DNA of 64,000 bases, taken from assembly GCA_016806645.1 (NCBI GenBank), contig JACSYO010000396.1, positions 2,078,501 through 2,142,500 on the forward strand, read 5' to 3'. Numbering within the stretch: the first letter of the stretch is position 1; every line of letters begins with the position of its first letter. The notes beneath the pieces were generated by a model. The model saw only the letters and a program-made list of their open reading frames with translations, was not told the origin of the DNA and searched no databases. This stretch comes from Ophiodon elongatus. Lineage: Eukaryota; Chordata; Actinopteri; Perciformes; Hexagrammidae. This document shows, in pieces, positions 23,512 to 38,957 of the stretch. The position numbers were made by a program, and so were the translations under genes.

Positions 23512-26500
23512 GCACTCACTCGCTGAATACGCACTGGCAGTACAAAGCACCTGAACATTTTTCTTCAGTCACCCCAACCCTACCCGCCCACTTCTTTCTG
23601 AAGTGTTTTTATTTATTACATTTTTTGGGGTTTTGTTGTCGGGAGGAGGCGTATCTGGGAGAACCATGAGCCTCAGTTTCAATCAATGAGGATTGTTTCT
23701 GTGAGGTTTCTCCCTTTCTCTCCGCATCGCTACAGGTCACTACAACCGGTCGGGTCCATCGGGTTGAGGGAGGGGTGGGGGAGGAGAAGGAGGTGTGGGG
23801 GCGGAGGGATGAAAGGTGGCGGAGGAGGAGGAGGAGGAGGAGGAGGAGGGAGAAGCACTGTTATTTGGCGAGTCGCTCACAGGGTCAACACCGCTGTGCC
23901 GCAGCTGCAAAATCCTATCGGGGCTCATCAGGAGAGCTGTTTCATTCTCAACCTCTTTCCTTTTCCCTCACTCCGCAATATTGTCTCCTTCTCTCTACCC
24001 TTTAATGTGATGGGGCCGCCACCACATTGTAGCTTTCAAAAGAAAAAAATCAGGGGTGACGCACATCCTTTGTAACTGGACTGCTGTCCAGGCGAGCCAA
24101 TAGAACAATTGAAGACCTGGGAGCACTCCCATTCAAATAAACAGGTAATTAATTGGATTCATATCGCATTGTGCGACTGTATGAACTAGTGTGTCTGCCT
24201 CCCACCACCGCTCTCTCTCTCCCTACACCCCCTACCTCTCTCTTTTCCACGAGAGAGACTGCCAGGTGATGTATTGTCCATTCAGCAGCCTGAACACGGC
24301 GCAGCACTTCGCGAGGCGCTTCAGGACCAGTCTGAGAGGCTGTTTAGGGCAAGAGCCACTCAGGTGTGGAGCTGAGGTCAGCGATTGCGACGGCGACACT
24401 CTCCGTCGGCGGCGTGTCGGGAGAAAAATGATCAGATATAAAGGCTGCAGAGAGAGAACCAATGTGCTGGTGTGTGCAGAAGGGGAGGCGAGCGGGACAG
24501 TAAAAGCAGGGAGCTGCAAAGTACAGACCGAGTAAAGGATGGGCGAGCGGCTCCAGGTGGGGGAGGTGGACAGAGGACGGACTTCCTGTGCCAAATGGTT
24601 GGCGGTGTTGCGACAAGAATGTGTGCTCCGACAGGAGATGTAACACCTCGCGTCAACAAAGGCTGCGGTCCCTTCTGGCTGACCGGCTGAGCGTTTGGAC
24701 AGCTGGCCTCATTAGCGCTAACATGCTAGCGCACAACAGGAGGACGACTCCTACGCGGCTGGGAGAGCGAGAGAGAGCGCTGGTAGGTGGAGGAGGTGAG
24801 GAGCTTACTTCTAAAAGTTTGCTCTCTTCCTGAGGTCGCAGTGTGTTGGGAACACCTGGGAAAATAAAAGGCCCTGTGGCCCGTGGCTTTGGCTTTATGC
24901 GAACCCTCTGGCCACGGATCACACCTTCGCGGTGCCCTCCCACGCACAAACGCGGGATGGATCTGGGTAATAGGGCAAAGTGAATGCAAGGCAAACAGCT
25001 TCAACGCAACACGCTTGATTACAGGCCTTTAATGCTTGAATCTCTCCTCGCTGACCGTCACTCGTCACCCCTTTTGCATTGTTCCCAGAGTCCATTGGGA
25101 GACACGGCTAAGACAGCCCTTCTCAGCCACACTTCCCTGTGCTGGCCTGGGGGAGAGGGGCTGTGTTGTTATGACACCTGCCAGGCTGTATCAATTACTG
25201 ACAAAGGAATGGGTGACTGGGTGGGTTACTCCCAAAAACGTTGGAGGGATCACCTTGGCGGACATATCATTGTCGATCCATCGGCGCAGGATGTCAAGAC
25301 CCACATGGCCCCTTGACGCGGGTTCATTTTGTAGATTCGTAAGGATGTCAACTCGCTGGCACTGATTTTTAAGGGGGGGCCCGTGCTCTTTTGATCCTGG
25401 CCTGATTGATGGATGAGGAGACATTGGGAACCTCAGAATCGCGAAGTCGTGTTTGTACAACAGCAGATGGCTTGGTTTGTGCTTTCATACTCTGGGGCGC
25501 GCCAGATAGGAATGGCAGTATCTCAACCTCTGTGGGAGTGAGCTATCTCTGAGGCCCTCGAGGTGTGAGTGACTTGGCGTAATAACCTAGCTTTGGACGA
25601 GGACACAGAGCAACTCACGGAGCCCGTGAAGAAACACATTACTGTCCGCAGTGAGCTTTATCTTGATCCATCACCTGCGAGGGCATCTTCAAACCTCTGC
25701 GTCGTACGCGCGGGCCCGACAGCCCCCGACCAGAATGCGTGGGAGGTATGTCTGGAATGCTCAACCCAAACACTTTTCCCCGTCTTAAAGAGACAGATCA
25801 AAGGGTGCGCACTCTCCCCGCTGCTAATTTCAACCAACCGACTGACATATATCCCGAGGTCTGCTGTAGTTCTGGTTGTGATTAGACACATTGACTCATC
25901 ATGAGCGGGAGCCACAGTTTTTGTCCGCCCCTTCTACCTCTCTCCTGTCTCTATATTTAGCCTCGGTGCAGTCTCCCTTCTTTGAGGTGCGCCACTTATC
26001 TCATTCAGAGCTCAAACAACCGCAGACATCCGCGAGGACTTACAGAACCCCGTCGTCACAGAGTCTGCCCTTGCTGCTCTGCAAAGCCTTTTTTTTTTTC
26101 AGGGAAGCCAACCACTACAAAAAAAAAGAAAAAGAAAAAGAAAAAAAAACAGCTCAAACCAAAGTAAAACAAAGCCGTGCCATTCAAAACCTCAAGTATG
26201 CCGTCTCAAGGTGAGGTGCCTCATTCAGCGCGGAGGTAAACGCTGCCGGTTTTGTTAAAACAACAGCCGTCCTCCCACAGAGTCAGGAAGGTCAGCTTGA
26301 GTGCCTATAACAAAACAAAAGAATTGGGGATTTTTGTTTCATGGTTGGCTCGTTCGTAGGCCGCCTCGAAACTTGCAAGCTCGGCCGTTTGGGTCAGGCA
26401 AAGAGGAGCCGGCTCCAGTAGTTAGGAGGTGTAACTGCGTTGCATGCCCTCACACAGTCAGTTAGCCGGAGAGGGCACTAGGGGTCCCAAGAGACTGTTT

Positions 26501-27352
26501 CCTGAGAGTCCGCCAGCCGCACCAGAGGAGGACAGTGACATCTAGGACCAGTCATATCCTGGATGGCTTCTCCATGGATACACAGCATAACATTCAGCTC
26601 CAAAAACTCCCCAAACGACATCCAGCGACTCTTACTCATCGTTCTAAGTTCGGCTGGGAGGGGCAAAAAGCAGAAGTACCAAGGAGTCCTCAGAATTAGT
26701 CACTTTTGAAGCTGTTCTGGATTTGCGCGCGACCACAAAACTGCTAAATGTTCCACTGATGGATCCAGGCAACAAATAGCCACACAGACGAGCGGTGGAG
26801 ATTATTCCAAAGCACTCCTCCGACCTGTGGAGCGCGGCTCTCCATGTGACTCATTTCAGAGGTGAGCTGTGGAGACAATGGGCTCTTGTCTTCCTAATGA
26901 CACTGATCAAGGTTTTAGCACGTGAGCTAATGGGCCTCCGCGGGTCACTCATCTCCCATCTGATGAGCACTTTCCATGATAACACTAATGCTAATGGCGG
27001 CTATTGTTCTCTTAATCTGCATGATCACACTTCCAAGTGTAAAGGAAGTCAGTGGTTGGTAATGAGCGTTAGGAAAAGCAAAAGAAAAAAAGGACTTAAC
27101 TACCCCTCAGAGATTGTGGAATGCGTCTCAAAAGAGAAATTGACTAAAACGTGTCTATTATGTACTTTGTTTAGTAGCCCACGTGGCTTATTGCTCGCGG
27201 TTAGTCCTGATGCTGCTGCTGAGCCTCAATGACACCTGGATAATAGGCTGCGTTTGCTACTGAGGGGAGGTCAAAAGGCTGTTCTGGGGAGGAATCACAG
27301 TGGCAGGCGATGGTATTTCTCTCCGGGGCTAATGAGTGCAGTGATGAGCCAT

Positions 27353-27431
<79 letters not shown>

Positions 27432-30400
27432 CACATTCTGTTGCACCGGGCGTCCTCGGAGAGTTGCTGCATCTGGCTCCTCTCGGCTCTTCTAAATAAG
27501 GCCAGTGGGCTGGTAGGGACCGGAGGGTGCGAACACACACACAATGCCCCCGCTACCAAGTTTACACTTGTCTCCCCAAGCCATGTTTATGTTGGAGGTG
27601 AGACATCCCCATCAACGGCAATAACAGCGGTACACCTAAGTGAGAGCGAAGAGTGTGTGCGTGAAGCCGCTAAAAGGCATGCTCGCCGCGCAGAGGGCTT
27701 TTTGGTCGCTATGGGTACATCCATCCATCGTATCCATCACAGAAGGCCATAAGGAACTATTAACACAATTAACCTGATGCAAAACAAAGTCCCAAAAGAC
27801 TACAAAAACTCCAACAAACACATGCAACTAAACCCTCTGCCACCCACTTACAGTATCTATGCACCATCCCTCCATCCCTCCCTCCATCCACCAGTGAAGA
27901 GGCCTGCTCCACTTCTCCAACACTCAGCAGGTCTGTGGTGAGAGAATGCCCACCCAGTGAACCAATCCAGCTATGCACGGTGCAGGCAGGTGACTGAGAA
28001 AGCAGTGATGTAGAAGGTGGGTGAGCAGGGAGGGGGGAGACAAAAAAGAAAGAGAGAGAGAGAGGAAGCACCTGCTGTAGATTCTGGTAAAACCCAGAAA
28101 ACCTGCAGTAATGCTCTACGTTTATGCTTTTGTTTTCATGGTTGATCTGCCACTGTTGTCTCCCCTTTGTCTCACACGTATCACACATCAGACACACTGT
28201 ACACTGAGTGATAACAAACTATGTCACCGGAGCTAAGCACTTGGTATTATTCACACAGGACTGCACTGGAAATCACCTCAGAACACAGGAACAACAGAAG
28301 CATTGGGCCACGCGACAGTTGTTCCCCCTTCGTTAGCGGCCAACCCTCCTCAGTACCAGACGGCCGAACAAACTCTTACATTGGCCTCCGTCAAACCTCG
28401 TTTTCGTGATGTCGCAGAGCAAAATGAAATGCTCCCTGTCAAACTCCATTCAGGAGATAATAATGCTCCTCCTCTGCTTTGATTTTGCCGGTTTGTGTCT
28501 TGTGTTTGTGACATTCTGAGCGGAGGCTCTGCGGGGATATTATTAGAGCCGAAAGGTATTCGGCCACGTTTAAATGCAGTCCGTTACATCAGTAGCATCA
28601 AACTTCATCACGTAGCACGTGTCCTTTCTCCCCCAACCACTTGAGCCACCGGTGGCAGCGACATGGTGGGCCCGGGCCGCCCGGTGCTGCTTGAGCCCCA
28701 CATGTGTTGGAACCGTCCACTCGCGCATTACGGCGCCGGACAATAGGCAGACACACTCAGAGGTGTGTGATAATCATTTGTCAAGCGGCGGGGCCAAAAC
28801 TGTTCAAGCCCGCTCCATGTGTTGTCAGACGACAGAGTCCGATTTCACAGCCTGATCCAACTCTGTCATAGATACAGTGGGGCGGCTGAGCGCTGCTGCG
28901 GCTAACGCGCTACCAATGCTACCAGTCCTTCCTGGAGCCTGTTTCTCACTCCACAGGAGCATGCTTTCTGTGTAAAATGTAGGGATCGTAAACTCATGTG
29001 TACCTTGACTTCAGATTTCAGTTTCCCTCGCTGTGTGCATTGTGGCCCAACAGCTGGGCCGGGCTGCGCCGAGGTTGTGTGTTTAAATATACGCAATGAG
29101 CAACAACGGTGTTATCCAACCTGCTTGTGTGTGGCGCAGGTCTATATTAGGTTAGTGTAGCACAGGGCTGTTGCATTTTAGGAGCAGGTGACTGGACATT
29201 CCTGCCTGTATTAGGCTTGACAGTTTACTGTGGGGGAGTACAGAGCAGGGAGAGTTACACTGGCCTACGAGGAGGGAGAGAGGGAGGGAGGGAGGGAGGG
29301 AGGCGCGCAGGCAAACAATCCTCCAACTGGAAAATCTCATTAAATCCCGCTTACCTGTGAAGTATACCTTACTGCACAGATTGCTCACGGGCGCCTGTAT
29401 ATTCTGCCCGACGCATCAGTTCATTAAAGGAGGACTGAACATCGCCGGCGCCTGTCACGTGCCTTTTGCACTCGTCAATTCCTCACTCGAGTCGAGGCGG
29501 TGTTTGCTATGCAGATTAATACAAAGTCAGCAGCGAGAGACGTGCACATGCAAACACACAGAAGAGGGCAGAAAAGGTAAACGGAGGGGAGACGGGTGGG
29601 GGGGGAGGTGGGAGGAGAGGAGCTGCTAATGGCTTAAAAAGACAAAGCTGGCCTGTCACACGCGATGCTCGTCTGAACTGATGGCCGCCCCAGGGAGGGA
29701 GTGTCACAAACTGTCACAGGGGCCGAGGGGAAAGGAGGGAACGCAGAGGGGGGGGGGGGGGAGATATGGAGTCTGGGGGGGAGACGGAGACGAGAACGGT
29801 TTGAAAACGGGGGCAAAAGAGGAAAAACCAAGTGATCGGTAAAGTGACGGTATGAGACGAGGAGGAGGAAACAAGAGGTAGAAACAAAAAGAGCGAGGGA
29901 CAACAGTTGCACTGGCGTAAAGGTCATTCGTTGATGCCTGACAGATGTCTCAGTGAGGGGACAGGTCGCAGGGCAACAGGCAGTCCACACCCACACACAC
30001 ACAAACACACTCACACACATACATGGACAGGTGGAAGTGCAGAAATAACCCAGAAGTGCCTTTTTGTTTATTGGTCACGTCTAATTTTAAAACCGCTGCA
30101 AGTTCCCCATTTATAGCAATCAGCGGGTCAGCACACCTCGGTGAAGCCGTGCAGGCAGATCCAGGTCGACAACCTACTGTGGCTTCACTAATTCTGACAC
30201 TAACGCGCAAAAGTGCAGCCAGGGCTCTTTCCTTTCTTTTTTGCTGTAAAAAAAAAATGCTCCTTTTTGTGTCATTTTGACAACAGCTGACCACTCTCTC
30301 ATTTCTCCAGAATGTCAGCGCTGTCACATGACCGCCGAGGGCCAAACGTCCTGGACAACCCCTGACACACAACGCATAATCGAACGCACGGCCCCGGGGG

Positions 30401-32640
30401 CTGTTGCTCAGTTGTCACAGTGGTTTCTTGTTAGTCATGTGAAGCGGGGAGAGAAAGGGGTTAATGCCGTTAAACCTACATCCACAAAAGCTCTTTTGTC
30501 ACCTCGGTCCTCCACTAACAACCCCCCCCCCCCGCCTCCTTATGTCCTTTCCTTTCTCCCCAGGCAAAGTGGCTTTCCCCCCGTGTGATCAGGAAGGGTG
30601 AGCCCCTTCTCCCCACAACACCAGCCTCCAGGGCCATTGCGGCTGAAGAGCAGTCAACCGGTACCGATCACACCATTGCCCTGCTGTTAAACGACCTCGG
30701 GGGTGTTGGGGGGGGCAGACTACGTGCGGCCCGTCGGACAGACGTCTACGAAAAACCGTCTCGCCAGACCAGGCGAGACAGGAAGGGCACATGTGTGTAC
30801 ACATGTTGCAAAACCTCACCTAGTGTGTGTATAAGGGGGTCAAACTAGTCCACGTGCCCCTCTCCCAGCTCGTCGCCTCCTCCTTTTGGCTACGGCCGCG
30901 ATGACTAACGCGCAAACTATGATTTGCAGAAACTTGGGGCGGACAGATGAAAAATCGCGGGCCGAGCGAGCGGCGCCGTCGTCAGTGCGGGCGCTGATTA
31001 CCCGAAATGGCTGAGGCAGCAGGTGAGCACGCGGGGCCGTCACGTATTGACGTATTGACGGGGGCCCTCGCTTGTCCATTAAGCCCAGAGGTGCTGGGAA
31101 TGGCGCGTGGGCGTGTGTCTGGTTGCCACCGGCCCCCGGGAGACCATTAGTCCGCCGTGTCAGAATTGGGAGGGGAGTATCGACGGTGCAGCTGGGGGCA
31201 ATCGATGGGTGCAGATCTCTCACTCCCCTCTGCCATCTATGGTAATGGCCCTACAGTGAGTCAAACACTGCTGCTGTGGGACTCTGGGCCACTCTGTTAT
31301 ATCACCCCGCTTAGCGTCTCCCAGCACTGTAAACAGGGGGAAAATGAACTGTTGCTTTTGAGAGTGAGTCAGCCGGACTCCGATGCCGAACCGATTGACT
31401 GTGTGAGAATGGGTTGAACGAACGCGACTGCCAGCCAAATAAAGATGTTGCTTTCCCGTTCCCTCACTCGGCTCGGTCGCGTTCTTCCCTGTTCTGGTCC
31501 GATGCCTGGTCGCCGCTCCTCGGGGCTGAGAGATGGAGGCCAGATCGGGGTTTGTCGTACGCCGCGGGCCAACAGGGTGGGACGTGGATTACCCAAGCAC
31601 ACTGCAATCGTTGGACGGGACTCCCGGGACTATCCCGTGTGATGTCACCCATACCGTGAAGTCATTCAGCAGGGAGCGGCCAGATGTTCTCTCCGGATAG
31701 AGCCTCCCCACTTTTTCATGTCAAGTATTCTCAAGCAGAAACCCTTAAAACACATATCTGATAACAGATGTGTCCCAGGGGCAAAACCAACAGCTATAAC
31801 AATCATGGCTGTCTATTTCCTAGAGAACAAGTGACCTGTGCTTGTGATCCCAGTTTTTCTTAATGAATGTGGGAAAATATCCCTTTGTGTTGTCAACTTC
31901 CAGCAAGGACAGATTAACATAGAGATGCACCGATCAATCGGCTAACGGAGCTAACAGCTAACAGTAACTGAGTTTGACTTAACTTGCATTATGATTATAT
32001 AAATTACAGAGTTGTCATGATGTGTTCCAAAGTAATCATTTGACGATGTTTTCACAGTAATATGAAATAGATCTAGAACTTCCTAACACTAGCTCAAAGG
32101 AACTTATATCATTAAAACTACGAATGCCAAGTTTTTATTTTAATCAAAGCAGGTATCTAAATAAAAACACAATCATGTATTTCCCAATCATTTGAAATGT
32201 GTGTTTTTATGCAAATAACCACTATAGATGACTTTGGGACGGTTCTGGGACGGTGGTGAAAAAAAAGTAAAAATTTAAGTTATCAGAGAGAAAATCGGAA
32301 TCAGAAAATTGCACAAGAAATTGCAACGCAGTGATTCACTCAAGGGAAAGCAGCGCGGACAGAAGAGCAGCTTGCTCTTTGTCTCCCTGACACTACGGTG
32401 GCTGAACTGGGTCAAACCGGAGCTGTGTTCTCGCCCCGCGTGCTCCCTGTGGTGCAGGGGGGGGAATTCCACTGGGCGGTGTGTGACCCTGAACACTGGC
32501 CTTCCTGTTCGACCGCGGTGATGCGCTCCGTAGCCGAGAGGAAGTGGAAAAGAAAGACAGATCTGTCCGAGGACTGGCTCTTCTCGTCACGCCGCCAACA
32601 TGAGTGTGACTTGTGTTGATGGTTGTGTTAGAGTCGACTG

Positions 32641-32675
<35 letters not shown>

Positions 32676-33037
32676 GAGTGTGTGTGTGTGTGTGTGCAGC
32701 TGTTGTCAGACAGATCAGAGATAACACTCTGGCTTTTAATAAACTCAGCGGGAGTGTGTACGTGTCAGTGTCTTGGTGTGTGCGTGTAGCCTGGTGAAAG
32801 GTCCTGGGCGTGTGATTGATGGGAGCTTTAGCACTGCAAACACACGCACAAGCACGCCACACACACACACGCGCACACGCACACACATTGTGGAGGTGGG
32901 TGGAGAGAGAAGGGGTGGTCATATGCAGCAATGCTCGGCTAACATTATTCATCCCGTGCTCATCTGTGAGCACAGAGCCCACCGCTCCCCATATTGATGA
33001 GCCAGGCAGTGTGTATTAGTCACTTTATTTACATGGC

Positions 33038-33114
<77 letters not shown>

Positions 33115-36024
33115 GAACACGCACTAAAGAGCAGAGAATGGAGGCAATTTAGAGTTTTTTTTCTCTTTTGTCTTCCTCCTTTCTTTATTTATTTAGTATT
33201 TATTTATCGTGGACGTCTTATGTTTGTTACATGGATGATGGAGTGACTCAGAGGGAAGGAGGCCGGGAGAGGGCGGCTGAGAAGGAGAGAATGGAGGGAG
33301 AGAGCAGGCAAGGGAGGAGGAGAGGTTATTTTGGAGTCTCTGAACTGTAATCACCACCTACAGCTGCTTCCTCCCAGGTGCTCCAACTGGACATCAACAG
33401 AGAGAGGGAGGGAGGGAGGGAGAGAGAGGCTGACTCTCCAGAGGAACATGAAAAACTCATGTAGTAATGGTGTTCGTCTTAAGTTCATAATTAGCCCGAA
33501 CTTCCATGTGTCACTGCACAACTATAACCACACTCTGATACCTGTGTTTTCCACTGCGGTGTGTTCCCACAGAATCTTCCCCGGCTGAGCGAGTTTAATC
33601 TTAGGAGCAGGAGGAAGTTGAAGGGGCTATCACAGAGCTGACGCGACTCTTCCAGGAGCTGCCAGAGGAGACAGGATGGTGACTACTTACTACGAGTAAC
33701 GCCAGACAGACTGCGACTCACTCAAACACAGCCAGTGAGCCACAGGTGAGACCAGAAAGCCCCTAAAATGTATGTTTATTCTCATTGGGTTTATTTTGCC
33801 CAAAATGAACGAATATGCGCTGTGCCATTCGCTGAGCACGTGCAGTGTCACAAAGCAGGAGTGTAAATCTATGGCTTAACCCGCGGCGTGGTCATGCTAG
33901 GTCATACTGATAAGCTAATACTGTTAACTCATTAGCTGGCTCATTGATGAGTTATGGCTGCTTCAATGGCTGACTGAGATGGGTTCAACACAGCAAAACT
34001 TGAAGGCTGGGTCCTGATCAGCAGGACTAATGTCTTAGCAGCTCGCCAGAGCACGAGATCTGCATGTCCTGCAAGAAAAGTTACTCTTCATTTTTCACGA
34101 GTTACATGCATAGGGTTTTTTCAAAATAAACTTCAGTCTTCACAAGAAAAACCTTACAGTAGTTAGGTTTAGGTAACACAACTACTTAGCTAAGTTTAGG
34201 CAGCAAACTACTTAGCTAGGTTTAGTCAACAAAACTACTTCGCTAGGTTTAGTCAACAAAACTACTTAGCTAGGTTTAGGTAACACAACTACTTATCTAG
34301 GTTTAGTCAACAAAACTACTTAGCTAGGTTTAGGTAACAAAACTACTTCTCTAGGTTTAGTCAACAAAACTACTTAGCTAGGTTTAGGTAACACAACTAC
34401 TTAGCTAGGTTTAGGTAACAAAACTACTTCTCTAGGTTTAGGTAACAAAACTACTTCTCTAGGTTTAGGTAACAAAACTACTTCTCTAGGTTTAGGTAAC
34501 AAAACTACTTCTCTAGGTTTAGGTAACAAAACTACTTCTCTAGGTTTAGGTAACAAAACTACTTAGCTAGGTTTAGGTAACACAACTACTTTGCTAGGTT
34601 TAGGCAACAAAACTACTTTGCTAGGTTTAGGCAACAAAACTACTTATTTAGATTTAGGAAAAGATCGTGGTTTAGGTTAAAATAAAAGTACGGGGTGGCG
34701 TAACGGAAGTTCCGTAACAAATAAATCAACATTGACTTGGGGGAACAAACAGCGGCCACCTGGTTGAAAGACCGGTGTTAGTTTGACATTTTTGCGGTTT
34801 TTAAACCTCCTGGTTCATGACTACGTGGATTTAATATGATTGGATTCCGTCGGATATCTTTGAATTACAGTGCCTTCATTTTTCGTAGGTATAGCTGCGA
34901 CTGCTGTATGAGATCAGCCCGCCACAGTCACAGGAAGTGAGACTTTTGAAGCCCCAAGAAGGATTTACGGGGTGTGTCTTGCAAGTGCACAAACGTTAAA
35001 TACACTCACCACAAGTGCGTGAAAGCATAAAAAGTAACCAACAAATGTATTCCCACTAATGTTCCACAGCGCTTCACTTATGAAGCATCCACAATCTTCC
35101 ACCATGAGGCACAAACGCAATCAATCACACGGCCAACACCCACTCACAGTTCATCATAGGTGTTGCTGTGGGAAGCATTAGAGGGCCAGAACGTACATCA
35201 CACCGTGGTTCACATGCGCTACAGCACTGCTGCGCACCAAGCGTCCTGTGTTCAAATAAAAAGCCTCCATATGGAAGGTTGCGGGCGCGTCCCTGTAAGT
35301 CATCCGGGGCAGCCTCCCGTTATTGTCCAATAAAAGCAGCTGGCGCCATGTGAGCCGTGCGTGTCACCACCGACAGCCCCAATGTCTGCTGCTTTCCCAG
35401 CCTGCGCGGAGGAACACGTGGATCCACCAGCAAAAGTTGGATTAATACCACAGCTATAGTGGATACACAAGATGGCAGTGAGGGAAGCAGAGGGGTGGGT
35501 GGGGGTAGGGGATGGAAGAATAGCAGAGAGACAAATGAAATCAACAGTGCCTTCTCATGTATAATGTATAGGAGGCAGCCTGCAATAGTGTTTAACTCGG
35601 AGCAACCAGCACAGACTGGCTATCCTGTCCTTAAGACCAAACAGACAGCACTGGAAAGGATTCAAAATAAGGCCTCAAGTTGAGCCTAAATGACTCACGA
35701 TGATAGATTCAGTCGACATCAGTCAAAAAAACAAAAAACTCCCCACATTAAAATGCCTGTGCACGGACACGTACAACCGCACAACAGCGCCAACGGAGCT
35801 GTGAAGCTGTTTAAAAAAAAAAAAAAAAAGCATCAAAAGGTTAATCGTGCGACGCTCGTCATCCTGTTAAAACCAGCGCTGCGAGCCTGGCCAAACAAAC
35901 CTGGCCGATAAGCGCGGCGGTGGCATCAAAGCCTTACAGATTAAAGATTACCATCAAATCGGCCCGCGATGAACAGGCACCTGCTACCTTACTGTAATTG
36001 TAATGCCCCTTATCCACAGGGCTG

Positions 36025-36074
<50 letters not shown>

Positions 36075-36689
36075 CTGATCTGGACCTATACATACAATAG
36101 CTTTTCATTAATGAGAGAGGTATCTGTGAAACAATGGGACGGAGGGTTGATATGTGAAAAAGCTACGACTGAGGGTTAATATACATCTGGTCTGTGGTTA
36201 TCATTGTTTATATTTGTGCGGCGACGTGACTCCGGTGCCATGCTACCTGACTATAATTTGTGTTTATTTAATATATATAAAACACACCATCACAGCAGTG
36301 CAGTGTTAGGATTAAAAGACAACCCCAACGTCCTCATCCACCTCTTTAAAATGGCCCCACCACAAAACGAACTGGCCGCATTACGAGCTCGGGTGCTCGC
36401 CACGTCGCCCGGCCCGCCTCGGCTGGACGTAGTGCGGGGTTGTGCCCCAAACGCACCCGATGACGCGCGTCGAACTTAAACAGTACATACCCGTAAATAC
36501 ACAGGGAGAACGGCTCTCAATTCAAGAATCATCAGTGATCTGAGTTCCCACGGGGGTCTCCAGCCCATTGAAGCCTTTACGTCGACTGACTGCGATGCAG
36601 CAAGTGCAGTCCGGTGAGAGGTGAAGGGAGACGGAGAGGAGGGCGGTCCACACAAGATATGCTGATATTCGATTTACCTGCCCCTGCAC

Positions 36690-36739
<50 letters not shown>

Positions 36740-36966
36740 AAATTCCACTAGCGGGGCAGAAATGTTCACTCCTGTCTGTCTCCCCCCCCTAGCCAGCCGC
36801 AGTCGCTGGCGTAGCACTTTTCTCCATTTTCATCGCCATTCCTAACCTTTATCTGCCTCCTCTCCTCCCGTCCTCCTCTCTTTATCTCTCCTTTTGCTTC
36901 AAACAGCCCCCCTCGCAGGGAAACAAGGTTGTAAAGGTGGGAGATGCTGATATTGTTTGGCCTGTG

Positions 36967-37014
<48 letters not shown>

Positions 37015-37104
37015 TGTATGTACCCTACATGAAGTACTCTAGCCTTGGGGCTTATATCGTAAGGAAGATTTTGGCTCGCTGCCAGCTAAATGGCGCCGCT
37101 GGAG

Positions 37105-37158
<54 letters not shown>

Positions 37159-38599
37159 ACTGCGAGTGTGTGTGGTATTGTTTTTGTGCCTTTGTGCCTC
37201 TGTTTAACAGTGTGACTACGAGATGATTGCGAGCCTCCTCAAATGAGGATTTCAAGTTGTTGTTTTTTCCCTCCCACATATTTAAATGCCACTTTGAAAG
37301 TAGCTTGAGACCAAATTTAATAAACAAGAAAACAATTACGGGAGTAAAACTCAATGTGGATCTGAATTGAATAAAGAGCGGTTTAAATTCTCACTGGTCT
37401 ACCCGGAAACATCGCATATTTCACTCTCACGTCCGTCAGTTATGTCCGTACGACGAGGTAGATACACTCGCGCTGCGGCCGTTTGTCTTTCTAATGGGGG
37501 CAAGGACTACAGGCAGAGAACAACTCTCCTGCTCCTTTAATGGGATGAATAAAGGATGAGTCGAGTCTCAGACACCGGGGTTAAGACGCCTGTTTGGCAC
37601 CTCTGGCCCGGCGCCCAGCGTTGGTTGGAGATGTGGAGGGTAGGGAGGGCGACGGCAGCGGGTCGGATATCGGGGGCCACTGATGAGCCGGTGGCTGATG
37701 GCGTAGATGTGTTCAGGGCTTCATTGTGACGTGGTGTAAGAAGAGGACATTGTGGCTCTCAGTGAGAAGTCATAGGGGAATACAAAAAAGAAAAGAATGT
37801 CCACAGCAAACTCAAGCTACATACGAAGCAGAGAAAGCTTCATGTTGACACTGAGTCTGGTTCCAAACGCCTACAGACCTCATCTCTTTGATCCAACTTG
37901 GGGAGAAAATGAAAGGCTTTGAGAGAGGGAGGGAGGGAAAAAAAACAAAAGCAAAACAAGAAAGAACGCGGACCTGAGACAGGGGGATCTAAAGCAGCAG
38001 CGTTAAGAAGTGCCCGCTGGTTTTATGGGAGGAGGTGGGAAGGGGACACCGGGACCGGCTGTGGGACGGCGATGGCTAAACCTGCCGGAGCAGAGCGGTA
38101 ATGGCTGCCACCTGCCCCGGGTACTAGCAAGGCCGGCGGCACCTGTGCCGAACCATCAGATCGCCACGTCAAGAACGAGCCAGACGGATTAGACCACAGA
38201 GTTGAAAGGGGGGGGGGGGGCACCCCAGACGCGATGGGAACCAGTGGAAAGAGAACCGCCAGAGCTGCAGGTGGGGGGGCAAACCAAATGATCTTAAGCT
38301 TTGTATCATCAGTACAGACAGCCTCTCACCTCATACTCACATAGAAATGCAGACTAGAAGCGGCCTCCTGCACTTTCAAAGCCTTCAAACTGGGCTCGAG
38401 TATTTGAAGAGCTGCGGGTGATGTCTGGTGCCATGTGACACGGTGAGAGTGCATCTTATTTTAGAGTGAGAGGTTGAGATAAGGTGTTAAAAGGAGAGAG
38501 GGGGCGGGGGGAGAGGAATGCTGGAAAGCTGTCCTTGTGAGCAATCTGTCCTTTCCTTTTGAGTGATCCTGCACTCTCTTGTTCTCTCTCTGTCTCCTT

Positions 38600-38641
<42 letters not shown>

Positions 38642-38694
38642 GTCTCTCTCTCTGTGTGTCTCTCTCTCTCTGTGTGTGTGTCTCTCTCTCTCTG

Positions 38695-38727
<33 letters not shown>

Positions 38728-38904
38728 GTGTGTCTCTCTCTCTCTCTGTGTGTGTCTCTCTCTCTCTCTCTCGCTCTCTCTGTGTGTCTCTCTCTCTCTC
38801 TCTGTGTCCCACACAGCAGTTTATTTAGCTGCCATGTTTACATTCCTGTCCAGTCAGCCTCACCCAGGGGAGGCTGACTGGATCTGAGCACTGTGGCTGA
38901 GCCT

Positions 38905-38957
<53 letters not shown>

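Noticed and set aside
34163..34660. CRISPR-like array
   Set aside because: Direct tandem units without unique spacers, in a vertebrate genome: a minisatellite.
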